Shown in pieces: positions 37,001 to 52,000 of a stretch of DNA of 64,000 nucleotides. A program made the translations under genes and the position numbers. The DNA is from Phytoseiulus persimilis. Lineage: Eukaryota; Arthropoda; Arachnida; Mesostigmata; Phytoseiidae. The stretch spans positions 13,822,745 to 13,886,744 of the forward strand of contig CM075102.1 of NCBI GenBank assembly GCA_037576195.1. Direction: 5' to 3'. Positions within the stretch are counted from its first letter, which is position 1, and each line of letters begins with the position of its first letter. A model generated the notes under the pieces. It was not told the origin of the DNA, searched no databases, and was given only the letters and a program-made list of their open reading frames with translations.

Positions 37001-40000
37001 ACTGCCGGGAAGCCCGAGCTCTGCGCACAGTCAGCTCTGGCGACAATGGGTTCGGATCGTTCGCTGGGCCCGAGTCGTCGGAACACCGCGGAAAGCGCGC
37101 GTCGCGAAACCCCAGCATGCCAAGCTTGACACCCCCCTTCGAGATCGAGCTCACGCGAAGAGCTGGGGGAGACAACAGAGGAGGCCATTGCGGGAGGGGG
37201 AAGGGCATCGAATATGGCTGTTCGGAGCGGGGGCTCTGCGCGGAAATGTTCGAGCTGGACCAGGGCTAGGGCCGGAGACGGGGCTAGGACCGGGGCGGCT
37301 ATACGAGTGAGCCAGCCCGAGGGCGTCGCGTGGGCTTTATCCGGATGATCCCTTTCTGTGCTGGCTCAAACTGTGCAGTTCTCAACGAGGTCCAACGTTA
37401 TGAAACTGAAATTTTTATCCTGCCAGCAAAGAAGCTTCGGACAGAGCTGGATTATCCAGCGAGGGGAAGTGGGGCGAAACAGCCGCAGCAGCGGGAGGAT
37501 TAGGAGCCGGAGAGGAGGTTGGGGGTGGGATTACGGTTCTGAAAAAGACGAACCGAAGAATACGAAAGACTGCAACGGGGAAACCCGATGGGAGTCCGCT
37601 CGGAGGGAGAAGGAAAGGATTTCCAAGGGGATCCGAGAGGACTACAGTCCGTACCCGTCCCTTATCCTCGACATCTAATCCCGAATCGCGAAAGAACTCA
37701 CTCTCGTTCCGCTCTCGTTAGTCCCTATTCTCGGAGTCTATATCTTTTTGTTTATCTCTCTTTTCTTAAAATTCTCTCCTGCTTGGGAATAATCAGAAGT
37801 CGGCGCTCGGGGAATTCATTTCGGAGAGGATTTCCATGACACAACGCTGTTGTCAACCGCGCACATTCCTGCGAACGCGACGTTTGAGGTAGTGTGATGA
37901 GAAGCTGACCACTTTGATGATCTTTGATTCACTTTGAAACAATTTGATCCAAGTCGAGGAGAGCACGTGGACATGACATGTGGATCGCGTAATCCAACAG
38001 GCCGTCCGCCATGAAGAAAGTTCCGAGTGAGTTTTATCCGCGATCCATGAAGCAGGAGATAATCTCGCGCTCGAGTGCACGGTAGGCTTGATTCGATAAC
38101 GCCGGCCCCACTCGAAGACGCCGGCGGATAACGCCACAGCTCGACGAGGGATGGAACTGACAGCGAAGGAGAGAAACGAGAAAAGAGTAAAAACAGATGA
38201 ATAGTGAGAGCCCGTCATGGAATCGCTACAATAATCGCATAACTCGCGGCAGCTTCGCTCAACATTCTCGAGGAAAGGGATCTTCGGAGGGAATTTTCGA
38301 ATATCCCGAAAGGATTCAAGCCGAGACGAAGGCGGGAGAAGGCCCGGGAGCAGCTGTGCAGGAAACTTCCGAATCATTGCCTGATCAGGACAATTACGAG
38401 GGAACAATGCGGCACAAAAACAATCCTTGTCGTAGCCATTCGAGCCTTAAGAAGAGATCGCCGCCGCCGCCGCCTCCTCCGATTCGAATGGAGCGACGTC
38501 GCCGTTAACGTCGACGTCAAAGGGCGTGCACTCTGCTCCACTGTGAGGTTTGTTGTTCCTGATTGAACGAGCTGGACATTTTTTTCCACTTCTATCTAGC
38601 GCCGCTACGCCATAAATTGGCGACAATAATAATTCTTGAGAATGGAGTCCTCGCTTTGACGATCAAACTGACTGAGATCAAACGCATTCAGACGCCAATT
38701 GAAATCCATTCTGACACCCTTCGCCTGTCCGCTCGCGCAAAGGAGAGACGCTTGCACGACTCTCTACGAGCGGATACGAACGCTGACGCGCCATCCAACT
38801 GTTTTCAACATATATTGTGCGGAATCGGTCCGCGCGAACGTTGCCGAGTATGTAGCATATGTGAGCTCAGAGACAGGATTCGAGAGGAAAGCGCGGGGAA
38901 TCGGGATCGTAATGCTCAGTTCCCGCGGATCACACTCCTTCAGGAGTAACGGTGGAAGTTCGGGCTCACCCTGGAATAAAATATATTCTCGAGGGACAAC
39001 ATCTCAGACTCGGGAGTCGGGCTTCCTGATAGAACGATCATCATGCACCCTTGTTTGGAAACGATTCCCTCGCTCTCCCCGCCGAATGCCGAATATGTGC
39101 GTGCTTGTTGCTGATGATGTTCAGTCGTCGCTGATCATCGAGCATCCGCTTCCGTTCGCGTACCGCATGGGACTACCGGCCTCTGTTCGAGCCGGGGCTC
39201 CTCCTCCCTAACTCCACGCGTATCGTTTCTGTTCCGATTGGACGCCATACCCGTCAGTCTCCCAACCTCGTCAAAGGTGTCGTTTGGTGGGGGGCTTCGG
39301 CCGCGTGACATTGGCTCCTAGTTCCTATGATACAATGGTACGGCCTTCAATTTCTAGACCTTCTCGTGTGGTACCAATCGCTGAGCGCTCTACTACACGT
39401 AAACACCGCGCGTGTAGTTTCCAACGAGTTATTCGCGGAGTTCGAAAGCGGATGTCGATTCGAAGGGGAGGGGGGGGGGGGTTGGAGGGCACGTAGAGCT
39501 GCGGCCCTCTCGGCGGGTTTGAATCGTACGAGCGAAGTCACGACGAGCGAATCGAGCGACAAGTTTGATGACGACCATTTCTCGGAGACCAAGAGCTCTC
39601 AAACAATGAACGGCAAACGACGACTGCCCGCCCTCGACCTACAGCGCTGAAAGAACAACTACGACGACGAGGAAGGAGAATAATACCGAGAAGGAGATTA
39701 CAGGACCCTAACACCCGTCACCGAGAGGGAAACCCAGTGGGTTTTCCCGTCAGTTCGAGATCTGTCACCGTCATTTATTTCGCCGGCTAGTTGCCGGTGC
39801 TCTTGATCTTCGTCGTATTAGAAAGTGACCGAGTGCAGACCGACTCTCGGAGAAGTGTCCAAGTCTACTTTCTGATTATTAAACAGGGATCATATCTTCT
39901 TTCGGTCAGGAATGGAGCGTTCAGCTAGCGCCTTTTCACGTTGTTTATTTCCCCGCAGTGGCTTCCCGCGCGAGTTTTTTTGTTGCTCTCTGTTTCCCGC

Positions 40001-43000
40001 TTTGTTCGGCGTTGAGGAATTGGGCCGGTCGTTTCTAATGAGAATTAGGACCGCATGGCCGCGAGGAACGGAACTGAAAAGCTCGCAGTTGACACCATCA
40101 TCTTTTGTTGTCAACGCCGTCGCTGGTCATGGGAGGAAGACCTTCGGCATTCCTTCTCGCTAGAAGTACGACTGCGGACCGCACGAGAAGATGCATCGGA
40201 ACGCACTGAGGGGGGGGGGGATACCAGGCAGACTTGGAGGCGCAGGTTGCGGAGCCGCCGAGAGAAGAAATGAAAACGAGCGGAGGTTATGAAAACATCT
40301 CGAAAAGCGGACCGAGAGATCGGGAAACGAGAGAGAGAAAGAGCCTCGGCTGCCCGACTCGACCGCAGTCCGACCGGGCTGCTCTCTCGTTCGCTCGTCT
40401 TCTCGCAAGAAGATGCCCACGCGTAAACAGCCGACCGAGGAGGAGGCAACTTCAATAAGAGCACCGTCACAATAACTCGGAGCAATAACAGAAGAAGTTG
40501 AACGGAAAAAAGAAAAATACTCCGTTGACGAGGCAAGAAGGAACGAGACCGTTCAAAGAAAAGCAAATTACTCAAAAAACCTCTTTGCGTCAACAGAAAC
40601 GACAACGATGGTAATAACACAATATACAGCTCATGAATGTTCGAACCGCCCCACAAAACAAAAGACGTAGAGACATTAGAGGCAAGATGGGGAGAGTGAA
40701 GGAGCTCCCGATGGTATTCGTCCGGGGAGGGGGGCACCACCGAGGGGACGGGGATTTTTCAAAACGGCGAAAAAGCGAGGGTGACTCGGAGGTTCCTGAT
40801 CTCGAAAAGTGAATTCCTGAGAGTAGGCTCGAGCATTCCCGGGCCACAAGTGACTCGGCACCGGGAGGGATCTGGGAAAAATCCCTTTTCCCTCGAGGAA
40901 GACATGAGAAACGTCGATTCCATTGGAAGCGCAAGTTGACACTGGACGCAACCAGGAGACAAAAAACTACGAAAGGGAGGGGGCTTGGGCCGGGTTAGCG
41001 GCAGGAGTGCTCTCTTGATTGCTGCGGGTCCTCCAGCGTGAAGCGCTTGTCGCAAAAGTTTCACGGAGCTAGTCGTCGGGGCCGTACGGAACTGCTCCCG
41101 CTAACTAGCTCAAGAGACAGAACCAACAACCACGAGCTCAACTTTAAACGGCTGTTGAAGAACGAATCGAGATGGTTTGATGCTCTGAATTTCGAGCAGC
41201 AGCCTTTCTTCCTCCGTTTCTCTGGCGTAGTGGAACGATGTGAATCAAGGGGAGTGGCAGCCGGACGCTAGTGGTGGTGTGCCTTGCCCCGTCGTTGGGG
41301 TTGCCATCTCATCTGATGAATTCCCAGAGTTCGTACTCATCACGAGAGCCGCTCCAGAGATGGCGACCGCGGTATGACAATACGACTTTTGACTTTTGCC
41401 ACATTCAACTTTTCAACTTTGAAAACACAGCCGTCCGGCTACCAGCTGACTCGGTGTCCTCATTCAAAACTTGCTCGGCGAATGTCTGGAACCATCCGGA
41501 AATGAACGCCCCCCCCCCCCCCCTCCTCCTCAGCGGTCCGTGGACGCAAAACACGTTCCGAGTCTGTTCCGTTTCGTCCCTGTACGCCTTTCATTCGAGC
41601 CCGAGTTCCTGAGAAAGGCTACGAAGACACTCATGTCGCGATCACCATAAACTCCCTCCCCCCCCCCCCCCCCCCCCCCCCCTCACGCCCTCGGGGACGA
41701 AACTCGCGAAGTTGATCTGGCCGAAAGAATCATGGGACACGTCGAAGGAAATCATCCAGAGCGAGGAAAAGCTCTCCCAGAATACGCGACTCCAAGTTCT
41801 TCGGAAGATGGCCAGATGGGGAACGGTCAGTTCAGCCGTTCACGGACAGGATGGCCCGACCGAGCAACAGGGTTGAACGAATCGATGACTTTCGAGAAGG
41901 AATAAGAAATGAAAGCCGTGTAATAATACCCAGATCCTCGGAGAACAGCGAGGCGGTGCCAGTCTACAGACGTCAAAAGTCTTCTTGACAGATTCCGACC
42001 CGAGCCAGTGGGAGCTCCGGATGGTCAGACAGACAGATGAGCGGACCGATGTCATCTCGGAGCAAACAAGTGGAAGACGCCAACCACGGATCACCCGGAA
42101 AATTTCTCATCATTCCAGAACGGTCGGAGAGGGATCTTTCGTCGAGAACGGTTCCCTTCAGACTCGTCCCGTGGGCCACAGTCGGTACCTCGCCCGGAGC
42201 TCCGGAGTGTAAACAGGAAGCGGGGAAGAGGAGGACTTGGGTCGCGGATCCGAACTTTTGCGCGCGAATGAGTCGACGTGTGACTGACGGTAGCAGGCCG
42301 GCTGTCAGAGATCGGGTGGGTAGGTGGGATCGCTCGCCGGTGGGTCGAGCAAGCGAGGCAGAGGTTGGTTCGATGCTGAATCCGACGATCGGAAGACATC
42401 GCTCGACGTATCGGTTACGGCGGCGAGAAGCCATGGTCCGGCATGAGCTCCGAAGCCGGCAGCGGCGGCGAAACACTTGCTGACAATGTGTTTTTACGAA
42501 GAGCAAAAAATAAAATGGGCGAAAACTACTTCACCAATGGCCAAAAGCCGCGATGTGTCGACCATCATGTGATTGCTACTGCTCTTGCTTTTGTTGTTGC
42601 TGAAGTTGTAGCTGTTGTCGACGTCGTGGTCGTTGCAGCTACCGTTGATGTCGCCGCTACCGGTGCCGAATTTCTGACCATCCGAAGTTGCTGGTGCCGC
42701 CGCCGCCACCGCTGAAGACGACTCAGCGAGCGACGAGAGCGCGCTTGAAAATTGGCGCAATTTGAGTTGTTCTTTTGAAGAAGAAAAAACTACTACCACG
42801 TCGTCGTAGACGACCAGAAGAGGAGAAGCTATTGCTCGTCTGTCCGTCCCGCTCGGCGTGTGTTGGTTGATCCGTGAGTGTGTCTTCTTGATATCTCTCG
42901 TCTCATGGCAGCGGGCGGTGATGATGAGAAGAGCTTTCAGCCAGCCAGTTTGATGCCTCTGGCGGGATGAAAACCTCTGGCGGTTACCGATCATCTTGAA

Positions 43001-46000
43001 TGAACCAGTCAGCCGGGAATAAACGAATGAATGGGTGATGTGATGTCTTCTTCTTCGACTGCTCAGGAATCACCGCAACCTCTTCAACTGCTGATGCTCG
43101 CCGCTCGACGCTTCATTATACGTAGTTACCGGCGTTTCAATAAAACGGCGTTCTTCTACTCAGCAGCAGCAGAATAAGGAGAGCAGGATGCTGCTGAGAT
43201 GATGGAGTGAGGAAGAACGAGCAACACCGACAACCGAACAGCTCAGCCAGTGAGCAATGGAACGATATGTTGCCGATCTACCTAGCGGCGGCGCTCAATG
43301 AAATCGCATCAGAATGGATGGAGAGCTAGATGGAAGGAAGAGCGACAGAAACTTCGAAAACTTCTCCATCTTTCCCCGAATTCAGGCCGGCCGCCTCGAG
43401 CAAATCGTTTGCAAGTGAAGGCACTTTGTGCCGCATGTACCCCAAATGTCGCCCATCTTTCCCTCGGTGGTCTCTTCCCGATCACAGTCGAGACCTTCGT
43501 CGTCATGAAGCACCGCCGCCTGAGGATGATCGCCGCCGACGCCAAAGCTTTCATCATCGGCTGTACCGAAGTTGTCATCGTTGACAACACTACTACTAGC
43601 ATCGCCCACAAGCATGTTTGTACTCGAACCCCGACACAGGCCTTTCCGGGCTTGAGCCGCACGAACGCTATCGAGGTTGCACGGTGGAAACAGGCTGGAA
43701 GCGGTGCGGCACGCAACAACTCACCGGAATGCGCTCGCAGTCACCTTCTTTTGGCTCAGAATCGTTGGCTATCGATTGCCGTCTTAATCGATCGCGCGCG
43801 TATCTTTGACGTTTATTCCCGGATTTGATGGGATATTCGTTCGCCCGCCGGCAGGAGTCCTCTCTTTCGGTTTCTTCTGTACTTCTTCTTCTTCCGCCCG
43901 ACTAGAAGATACACGCGCACAAGAACTACTCCTAACCGAAGCAATTTGGCTCGCTCAGGCTAACAGGAGCCAACTCCTTCACCTGCGGCGGCACTTGCTC
44001 AAACACGGTCGTCGTCGTCGTCATATTCATCCATTCCCGCCAGAAACAGGAAGCCGATGATGAACTGAGCGAAGTTTTGTCTCCGTGCGAATCTCTTCTC
44101 GGCTTGCGTAAATTCTGTGTGAGTGTGCGCCCGAGCCCGCCTGTTCGTTCTTCAGTCAGTCAGTCGGTCGGTCGGTCGTTCGGTCCTTCTTCTATTCTGA
44201 TCTCTCGTCTGGCACGCGCTGAGGAAACCAGAAGAGAAAAGGAAGCTAACGACTCATTTCTCGGGTTTTCTCGTTTTTCACCTGCGTTCTAGGTTCCCTT
44301 CCAAGATTTCGTTCCGTGAGTTCTTTACTTCATTAGCCAAAACCAGCTCTCACTCGACCACTCATCAGGCTTCCTCCGCCCGTACTTCTCCTTGGATTGG
44401 GCGCTCAAATTTTTATCTCTTTTTTCGCCTTAACTTCGGACAAACTCTCGAAAGTCACTTTTTCTATCGAGGCTGCATCCGCTGATCAGTTGGAAAGCTT
44501 GCCGTCTGTTAATCTCCCATCAAATCTGACTTCTGCTAATCTCCTATCAGGAGTGGCGTCTCTGATCCCAAATAAGGGAAAAATCCCGCCGAGGTGCGTG
44601 GCCTGTCTTTCGAAAATCACAGGCGCCCCCCGTCTTCGAGCTTCTGTTGTCGCCAACTTCCCCAGGGATTTGGATGCTTTGCAGGAGCGTGGAATTACAG
44701 AAATTAAAATAAGAATATACAAAGATGGAAATTCGAGCAGCAGCCACAGCTACTCAGTCAACCACTCCCAGTTGTCATTAGCGGGGTAGCCGGCTCTTTC
44801 TTTACAGTTTGTCAGAGCGATTTTTTCAAGGGCGCAAAACGACGGCGACGAGGACCACTACGACGACAAGCCAACAAGACAAGACAACTTCTGTGATGGT
44901 TGATTCGTGAGCCGCGCGGTGCCGGGCTGAATTCGTCAGACGCGTGCGTTCAATCATCGTTTCTGTTTCGTACAAGTGCGATTTCTCCTCCGTTCTCGAC
45001 GGGTCCCACCGATCGCCGGCCGGGAGGTTTTGAGGACTCTCGATCGCGACAGGGACTCTTCATCTCGAATTCCATCCGTCCGGATCCGGAACCCCAGCTT
45101 CGGCGGGATTTGCCCGGGGTTCCCGGGAATAGGCTTCGTCCAGTGTAGACTGCGGAAACAGAGCCCGAGTGCAGACTCTTCGAAACCTGGCCACAACGGT
45201 TTGTCATCTGAACCACGCTTGTTGATTGCCGCTCGAAGATTTCAAGACGAGGAACTCGGGAAAAGGAAAAGATGAATTCTCCTCGAGTAATAGCGTCATC
45301 TGGTTATCATTCCGACGGCGGAGAATGCTGCCCCGATCTTGATTGACTGACTGTGTGTCTATGAAGACGAGTTGGCGCAGATGATTGTTTCTCACACCAA
45401 GTGTAATGTCGTTGCCTGTCAAGTGTTTCTCACACATCATCCGCGTAAGGAAAACTTCACGCCGGTGGAAGACCGTTATAATCACGAAAGAATCCCGACG
45501 GGTGTCAGCGGCTGCTGCGGCTCAGATCTAGGGAGAACCAGCACCGGAGTTCACCAGTTGTCTGGTTCCCAGCTGGAGGAACGGCCGAGTGTTGCTGAAG
45601 ATCTCCGCCGTTGGAACTCATGATACTCCAGGCGAACCGCAGAAGACACAGGCACTTTTTGTAGCGGCAGCTATTTATTGGGAATTCCAAGGTTGGATTT
45701 TTGCGCCCGATCTCAAGGCACGCTCCGAAGTTCGTCCGGAGTCTCATTGGATGTCGCTCGGCATCCCGCCTCGTCGGCTGGAAGGTTGACCACACCCTGA
45801 ACGCCATTTTGCCCGACCGCCAGCTTTCTGTTATCCGTACTTTGATCAGAGGCAGAAGACGACGGCAGCTACGGAGACGACGATGATGATGACGACAGCC
45901 GCGGCGGCGATGAGGAGAAGATGAAGCAGAAAAAGAAAACGAGGAGAAGAGGTTCGAACGGCTTCAGCGGGAGCAATCACCAATAATAATATCGATATGC

Positions 46001-49000
46001 GCAGAATTATAGCGGCCAGAGATGAGTCACCAAGAAGAGGAACAACTTCTGAACAACTTTTCTTCTTTAGCTGCGGCTTCTGCCGCGGGAGCTTCTGCTT
46101 GGATCACAGTTCCCCTTCTCGAATTTTTCTTGGCTCGTCGGCCAGTTTGTTGGAGTGGCCGTGGGCGCAGTCGCATCGAGGAACTTGGGGATTCTCGGAG
46201 ATCGGGCAAATCTGACGAACTGCACAACAATGATCCGCGCCGTACTTCCGTCCGGTGCAGCACTGATTCCGCCCCGATGGCCCCTGATTCCGCTGAATCG
46301 GCGTCAAATCCAATCCCCAACTGGAAGTTGGATCTCCTCAAGTCGCCGTCGTCGCCATAATCATCATCCACGGATTCATCATCATCATCATCATCGGTTT
46401 CGCTCATCAACAGCCTTCCTCGGACTGACGATCCGTGTTTCACGTCACATTGTCATCGTGGAACTCGGATTTGTTACAGGCGATGGATTTCGGCGCTGTG
46501 GCCGGCCAGGGATCATGCGAGCCGATCGTTGATAGGAACCACGACAAGAATTGGAAACAACTCGCGGTCTTGATCCTGTTCGTAGCTGTAGCCGTCCTCG
46601 ACGCCGTCGTCACACCAGTGCCGGTTGTTGCTGTCGCTGCTGGTGCTGCGGTCAGATCAGGGAGTGTCGCAGCCGAAGCTAAGGTAAGGCACCGATTATC
46701 AATTTCGCTCGATTCCGGCCGATTCTCGCCGCGAGTCACTGAACAGCAATAACAACAACGAGCGCCGGGGCGGCAACACTCCGCCGCGAAAGTGGCGCTC
46801 AGTTGCAACAAGAAAACTTCTCGGTTGAGATATCTGGAGGCGGGCGGGCGGGCGGGCGAGTAGGGCTGCACAATCACGAGCTGAAGACGCTGCCGTGCAG
46901 AAAACTGCGGCTACTGCTTTCCTTTGACATCTCGGCATCTGTCGGAGGGCGGCAATTGAGAAGCGATTCAACAACAAGCCGACAACTGATAGGACTTCGA
47001 AATCGTCGACGACTGCGACAACAAACGCAACCGCGCTGGAAAAGGTGACAACTTCAAGTTCCACCTCCGCGGCGCGATCGTCCGAAGCGGACAGTTTGTT
47101 GCAACTTTTCTGTTGGCTCGGTCTTGCTCCGCTTGATCTGTTTGTTCTTGTTTGATTTTTTGCTTTATTTCTGTTTATTTATCCTGCGGATTTCTCGGTT
47201 CTCGCTCGACCGGTCTCTGACCATTTACAGAGCCACTCAATGGGGGAGAGGAAGGATTCAATTCGGTCAGAAGAGACTCCGATTCCCGGGTCGACTTCGA
47301 TGCTCTACAACGTCGGGGTTTGGGCCGAATTCGTGTTAGAGTACTAAGCAGATCTTTGTGGAGGCTGAACCCGTGCGTTTCTGGCCATGGGCTCTTTCAG
47401 AACCGTCTCAGGACGAATCTAATGAAAACTCGGGCTTTTGTTCGCTCCTTCGTGAAAGATCATGAATCTTGCGCCCGTTGAGTCATAATCGTTTTTTGCT
47501 CCTAATTAGTTGAAACTGAAGCTGAGGCATCATCAGGAAGAGAGGAATCGGGATAGGAAGTAAACACGGGGGAACGTTTCGGAGCTTCGGGCGGCACGTC
47601 TCCGAGATGTTTCACGTCCCCGGCGACCTTCTCGTGAAAATATGGAATGTACTTGTAGCAGTTGAACGACTAGTTTCAAGTCTCTGTCGTCTCCATTGTT
47701 TATGGCGTAGGATGCTGACACACAACACTAATAAGTACTTTGGACCATCTTCGAATTTCAGCATCGGTGGACGGATGTTCCCGCAAGGGCTCGCGGCACG
47801 TGACATCCCGGCACCTCGTCCAGGTACGACTGTAATCGCCGTTTCACGAGCGCAACGAAAATACGTTCGCGACCGAAGTACGAAATTTTCCACTTCAAAT
47901 GTGAATAGTGGTCCTATGAATTGTGTTCCGTTGTTGCCAAGTGTTGCGCTCGCGCGCCCGGCTGCTAGCGACTGCTTAAGTAGCATGTGTACACGTTCGT
48001 CAGTTGTTTGAGAATTTTTTTCTGGCCCAGGAAGTTGAAAGGCACCGCCGGATTGCAGGTCCAGTCCGTATCAGTCGGTCGAGCAACACGGTCGAAATGA
48101 ACTGTGTGGCGAGCAGGAGTAAGTTGAACTTGGATACCGGTAGGAAGGCTGTTCTACCCGAGCCGGTCGCTCAGCTGGGCTTCGGTGGCTGTCGGTCGAT
48201 CTGCTCCGTGGCTAGAAGTCCGTCGGTCGTCCGTCCCTTCCATCGTCCACCCTGCTCGCCTGGTTTATACATCCGACGGGCCCAACTTAATCGATATTCC
48301 ATCGGGGCTGGTAATAATTGCACACGAGCCGAATGGTGCTTGCCTGCCAGTCAGCTCGCTTTTCTGAAGACAGAAGACGAAGCCATGAACGAACATGGAT
48401 TCTGTCGTTTCCACTGCTATCTGCCTGGCTGCTGAAGTTGCTGAAGTTTCTTGTGCAGTTGGCTGCCACCGGAGCTAGAACCAGCCAGCCAACCCTTCAT
48501 CCGATCCATCTTTCTGTGGGCCGGCGTTGCACGACCAACTACTGGAGTCGTCGCCGCCGCCGTCGATGACGAGCACCAGCAGCAACATCGACACCAGAGG
48601 CGGCGGCGGCGGCGGCGGCGGGAACAGCAGCATCGGCACGCCCAGATTACGTTCGGTAGACGAACAACTTGTTGAGCGCCCTCTCCGGAAACCGACACGT
48701 TGCTCGTCGCGCTTATCGTGTTCTTCTGCATTTTCTCGTCGTGTTCCTCCTACCTCTCAGAAGTTCCTCCCGGACGAGATGTCCGCGCGAGGGATGAGCC
48801 CATCGGGGCCGCGAAACGGGATGATCGTCCGAGAGGTTCACCACCTTTCGCGTGCGAGCACCCCGCTTTCGCCCGCGGGAAATCTAGACGTCGTCGTCGT
48901 CGATGATTCAGGCGACGATTCAGGCGAGAGACTGGCCGAGAAGAGTGAGCCGAACGAGGCGATGACGACTCGGCCGCGTCATGACAGATGAGATCAGCAC

Positions 49001-52000
49001 GACTCCGCGCAGCCATCTGCTTACTGGTCGACGCGCAGGATGATCCCCACGACCAATATCGTCCGCCGGCCGGCCGGTCCCTGGCTCTCACACGCAGCAC
49101 CGCGAGTTGCCCAATGATCCTCTCGCGCTGTTGTCATCACAAAGCGAGGAAAGCCGTTGAATTTCATTCCGCTACGATTGACAGACAAGAGTCGGGCGGA
49201 CGAGCGCTCTCGAAACTCCATCGCTCGGAGCAGCAAACTAATCGCCGGCTCCGGGGCCGCGGCATGTGTTCCCCCAGCGAGGACATCGTTCGGGCCTGGA
49301 AGGAAGCCGACGCGTCTCCAGTCTCCGCGCACTCCTCCTCTATTAATTGTCTGCCCCGTCCAATTCGAAGATCATTGATCGTACGAAACGATCATGGGTG
49401 GTGAGGAGGCATACGCCGTTCGATACGATGACGAGTACTCAGCGGTTCGACGATGTTGGCCGGAGCGAGCGGCAAGGTGCAGCGCCATCAGCGGAACAGA
49501 AGTGGCCTGAGAAGTCTCCGTCCGAGAAAAGGCATGTCTTCCAGAAGAATGAGGCGTGCAGCAGAGGAAATCGCTGCAGAAGGAGCAGAAAATACGAAAA
49601 CGAACAGAACCGTAATCCATTGATCCGTTGGCGTCGTTCAGCCACGCGCCACAGAAGCCGAGGATGAAGTGCGTAAATCGATGGGTGGGGCAGGCCGACT
49701 GCCTGTGGAATCACGCCGAGGTGAGCATGATGAACGTGCACGAGCATGCGCAGATCCTTCTCTGGGACCTTCGGATCCGGGGTCAAGATCGGGGTCTGCA
49801 GCGCAGGAGTCCACGGTTTCCGAGCGCGAATCCTCCGCACAACATGGGGAGAGGTTCCAGCGAAGATTTGACACTGCTCCCGTTCGGGATTGAAAACAGC
49901 GCGATTGGGAAGATTTTCTTCTTCGACGGAGGAACCATGCTGCCGAAGTTCTTCTCGACAAGGCTAGATTCCTCTTCTTCGTCTCGAACTTCTGCGCCAA
50001 CTTCGTCAGATACTCGTTTTCATCCCGGTCCATCAAAGATAATCTTTGTTGCTCGCACGGTCGCGAAAACTTCGCTGCTATTGAGTGTATTATGGAAGTG
50101 CGATGGTGATTTGGTGCTCGCTCGCTCGAGGATCGAATTCCTCGTTTCTCTCTCTCTCTCTCTCGCTCTTCATTTGCTTACCTCGATTCCGAATCTCCTT
50201 TCCGTCTATTTTCTTCCGTCCGGAATCGATGTTCGTCTTCGGTCGATCTCCTGCCAGCTCAAAAACTTCGATCACCGCAAGCAGAGCAGCAGCCATCGCC
50301 GGAATGAAGCTCGTCCCTTCTCGTATTTCAACATTCGCTTCAACTTCGTCGCAGCGAACGGTCATCTCGTCGCTTCAATTTATCTATATTCCGATCTATC
50401 CAATCCATCAATCAGTTGATCCCGTTCTTTTCATCCAATCAATCCATCAATCACTGACTCCGGCCTCGCGAGGCGAGTCTCGGAAATTTTCTGCAGCTTA
50501 TTCAACTTGAGCTGTCTGCCAATCACGCCGTTCTCCTCGCCGCAGTTTCCTTGTGCCGAGCGGCGGTGGCCGCTTTCTTTCAGATTATCGCATCAACGGA
50601 AATTCCAAGTCCTTCGAATGGCTTTCTCTTCCAGGACTCTCCATCCTTCTCCGTTTTTTCCTCCCTCAACCCTCCGGCGGATTCGTCTTAACTGGCAGTG
50701 AGGATCATCGCAAACGAGACCGCCGGGAAGTCGCCGACACGCGCCCGCGCATGTTCGAACTCTTGATCGACGCCATCAAAATATGTTTGCCCGTACTTCC
50801 AGCAGAATGCCATATCACGACCGGCCGATTCGGACTCAACACACAATGGATCAGAAAGTCGTCATCGTTGTCTTCATCGCCCAGGTACAGAAGTTTGATG
50901 CCCCGCGTACGCTTCATCATCGGATGTCACAGAAATTCCGCCGACTTGAGAACGTTCGCCTCAGCGAAACCCGAGGGATTTGTTCATGATGGGACCGAAT
51001 CCGAGGCTACGAGCTCGGTGTCGACGGGTTCGTGCCCGAACTTCAACACCAGACCACCGCAGCTCGGAGTCTTCTTCCACAAAGTGACGGCTCCCTCCGA
51101 CGGTTTCGCTCTCGGAAACCTCCGCGACGGAAGAGCCTGAGCACGAAGCCGGATGAACGTGCGAGAGTCCGCTGTCGAGCTGTTCGTTCGCCTAAAGGGC
51201 CCGAATCGATTCTAGGATTTCCCGGAGTTTTTTCCCGTGATTTCTTCTCCGAATCCGCACAATCGCGAGCCCTCGGTGCGGTTGGCTCCAGGCAGTCACG
51301 GAAAAAAATCCCTGTTGGCATCCGTGTCAGCTGCTGAGGAATAACAGCGACAACAGGGCGAGGGAGCAGCCTCTCGTTGAGCTGGCGAGTCCTTCATCGA
51401 CCGGTCTCATTAGACGACGGATTGACTCGCCGCCATATGCAAAACTCCTTCAGCTCCTGTCAGGGGGACTCCTCCGCCAAAGCCTCGGAGCCCCGAATGG
51501 CGGGGGAGGGATGGTCTGAAGGGACCCACCGTCATGATTGTATGCGATCAGCTGACAAACAGACCGCCACAACCGTTCTCAAAGTTTTGTAGTCCTTTCG
51601 GATCTCTATTCATCCGCGCTCGGTTGTTGTTGGTGGTGTTGTCGATGATAATGATGTATGATGGCCAAGCGAGCGGGAGATGATGGGATTCTCTTTAGGA
51701 ACTGGCATCGGTAACAGCGAGCCTGACATCGATAATAATCATAATTGACAAATTATTCGTCTTGTCTCGAGCCGTGCTCGCGCGCTCGATTACTTGCCCG
51801 TGGACTTTTTGTCGTCGACAAATCTTCATCAGATCCGCTTCGACCGCATACGAACTCCGAGTCGGTCTTGACAGCTCGAATTCCTCTCTGATTTCTAGCC
51901 ATTCATCATGGCCCCGGACGCGCCCGGCCACGTCCTGATTCTCAGCAGAACTCGAGGGGATGGAATCCGTTCCGGGCACCCCTCGGAAAGCCCTCCACCC

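Noticed and set aside
36663-37310. 215-codon plus frame overlapping a 172-codon minus frame
   Set aside because: Both strands and several frames are open together in GC-rich sequence; no domain or splice context supports either.
46027-46443. Acidic minus-strand frame with an Asp run
   Set aside because: The Asp run is the translation of an ATC/GAT triplet repeat, and the frame lacks support elsewhere.
48527-48991. Glycine-rich plus-strand frame
   Set aside because: The glycine run comes from a GGC triplet repeat; no start or family signature.
49628-50419. 263-codon plus-strand frame
   Set aside because: TTG start, runs through a TC microsatellite, and all frames are fairly open here.
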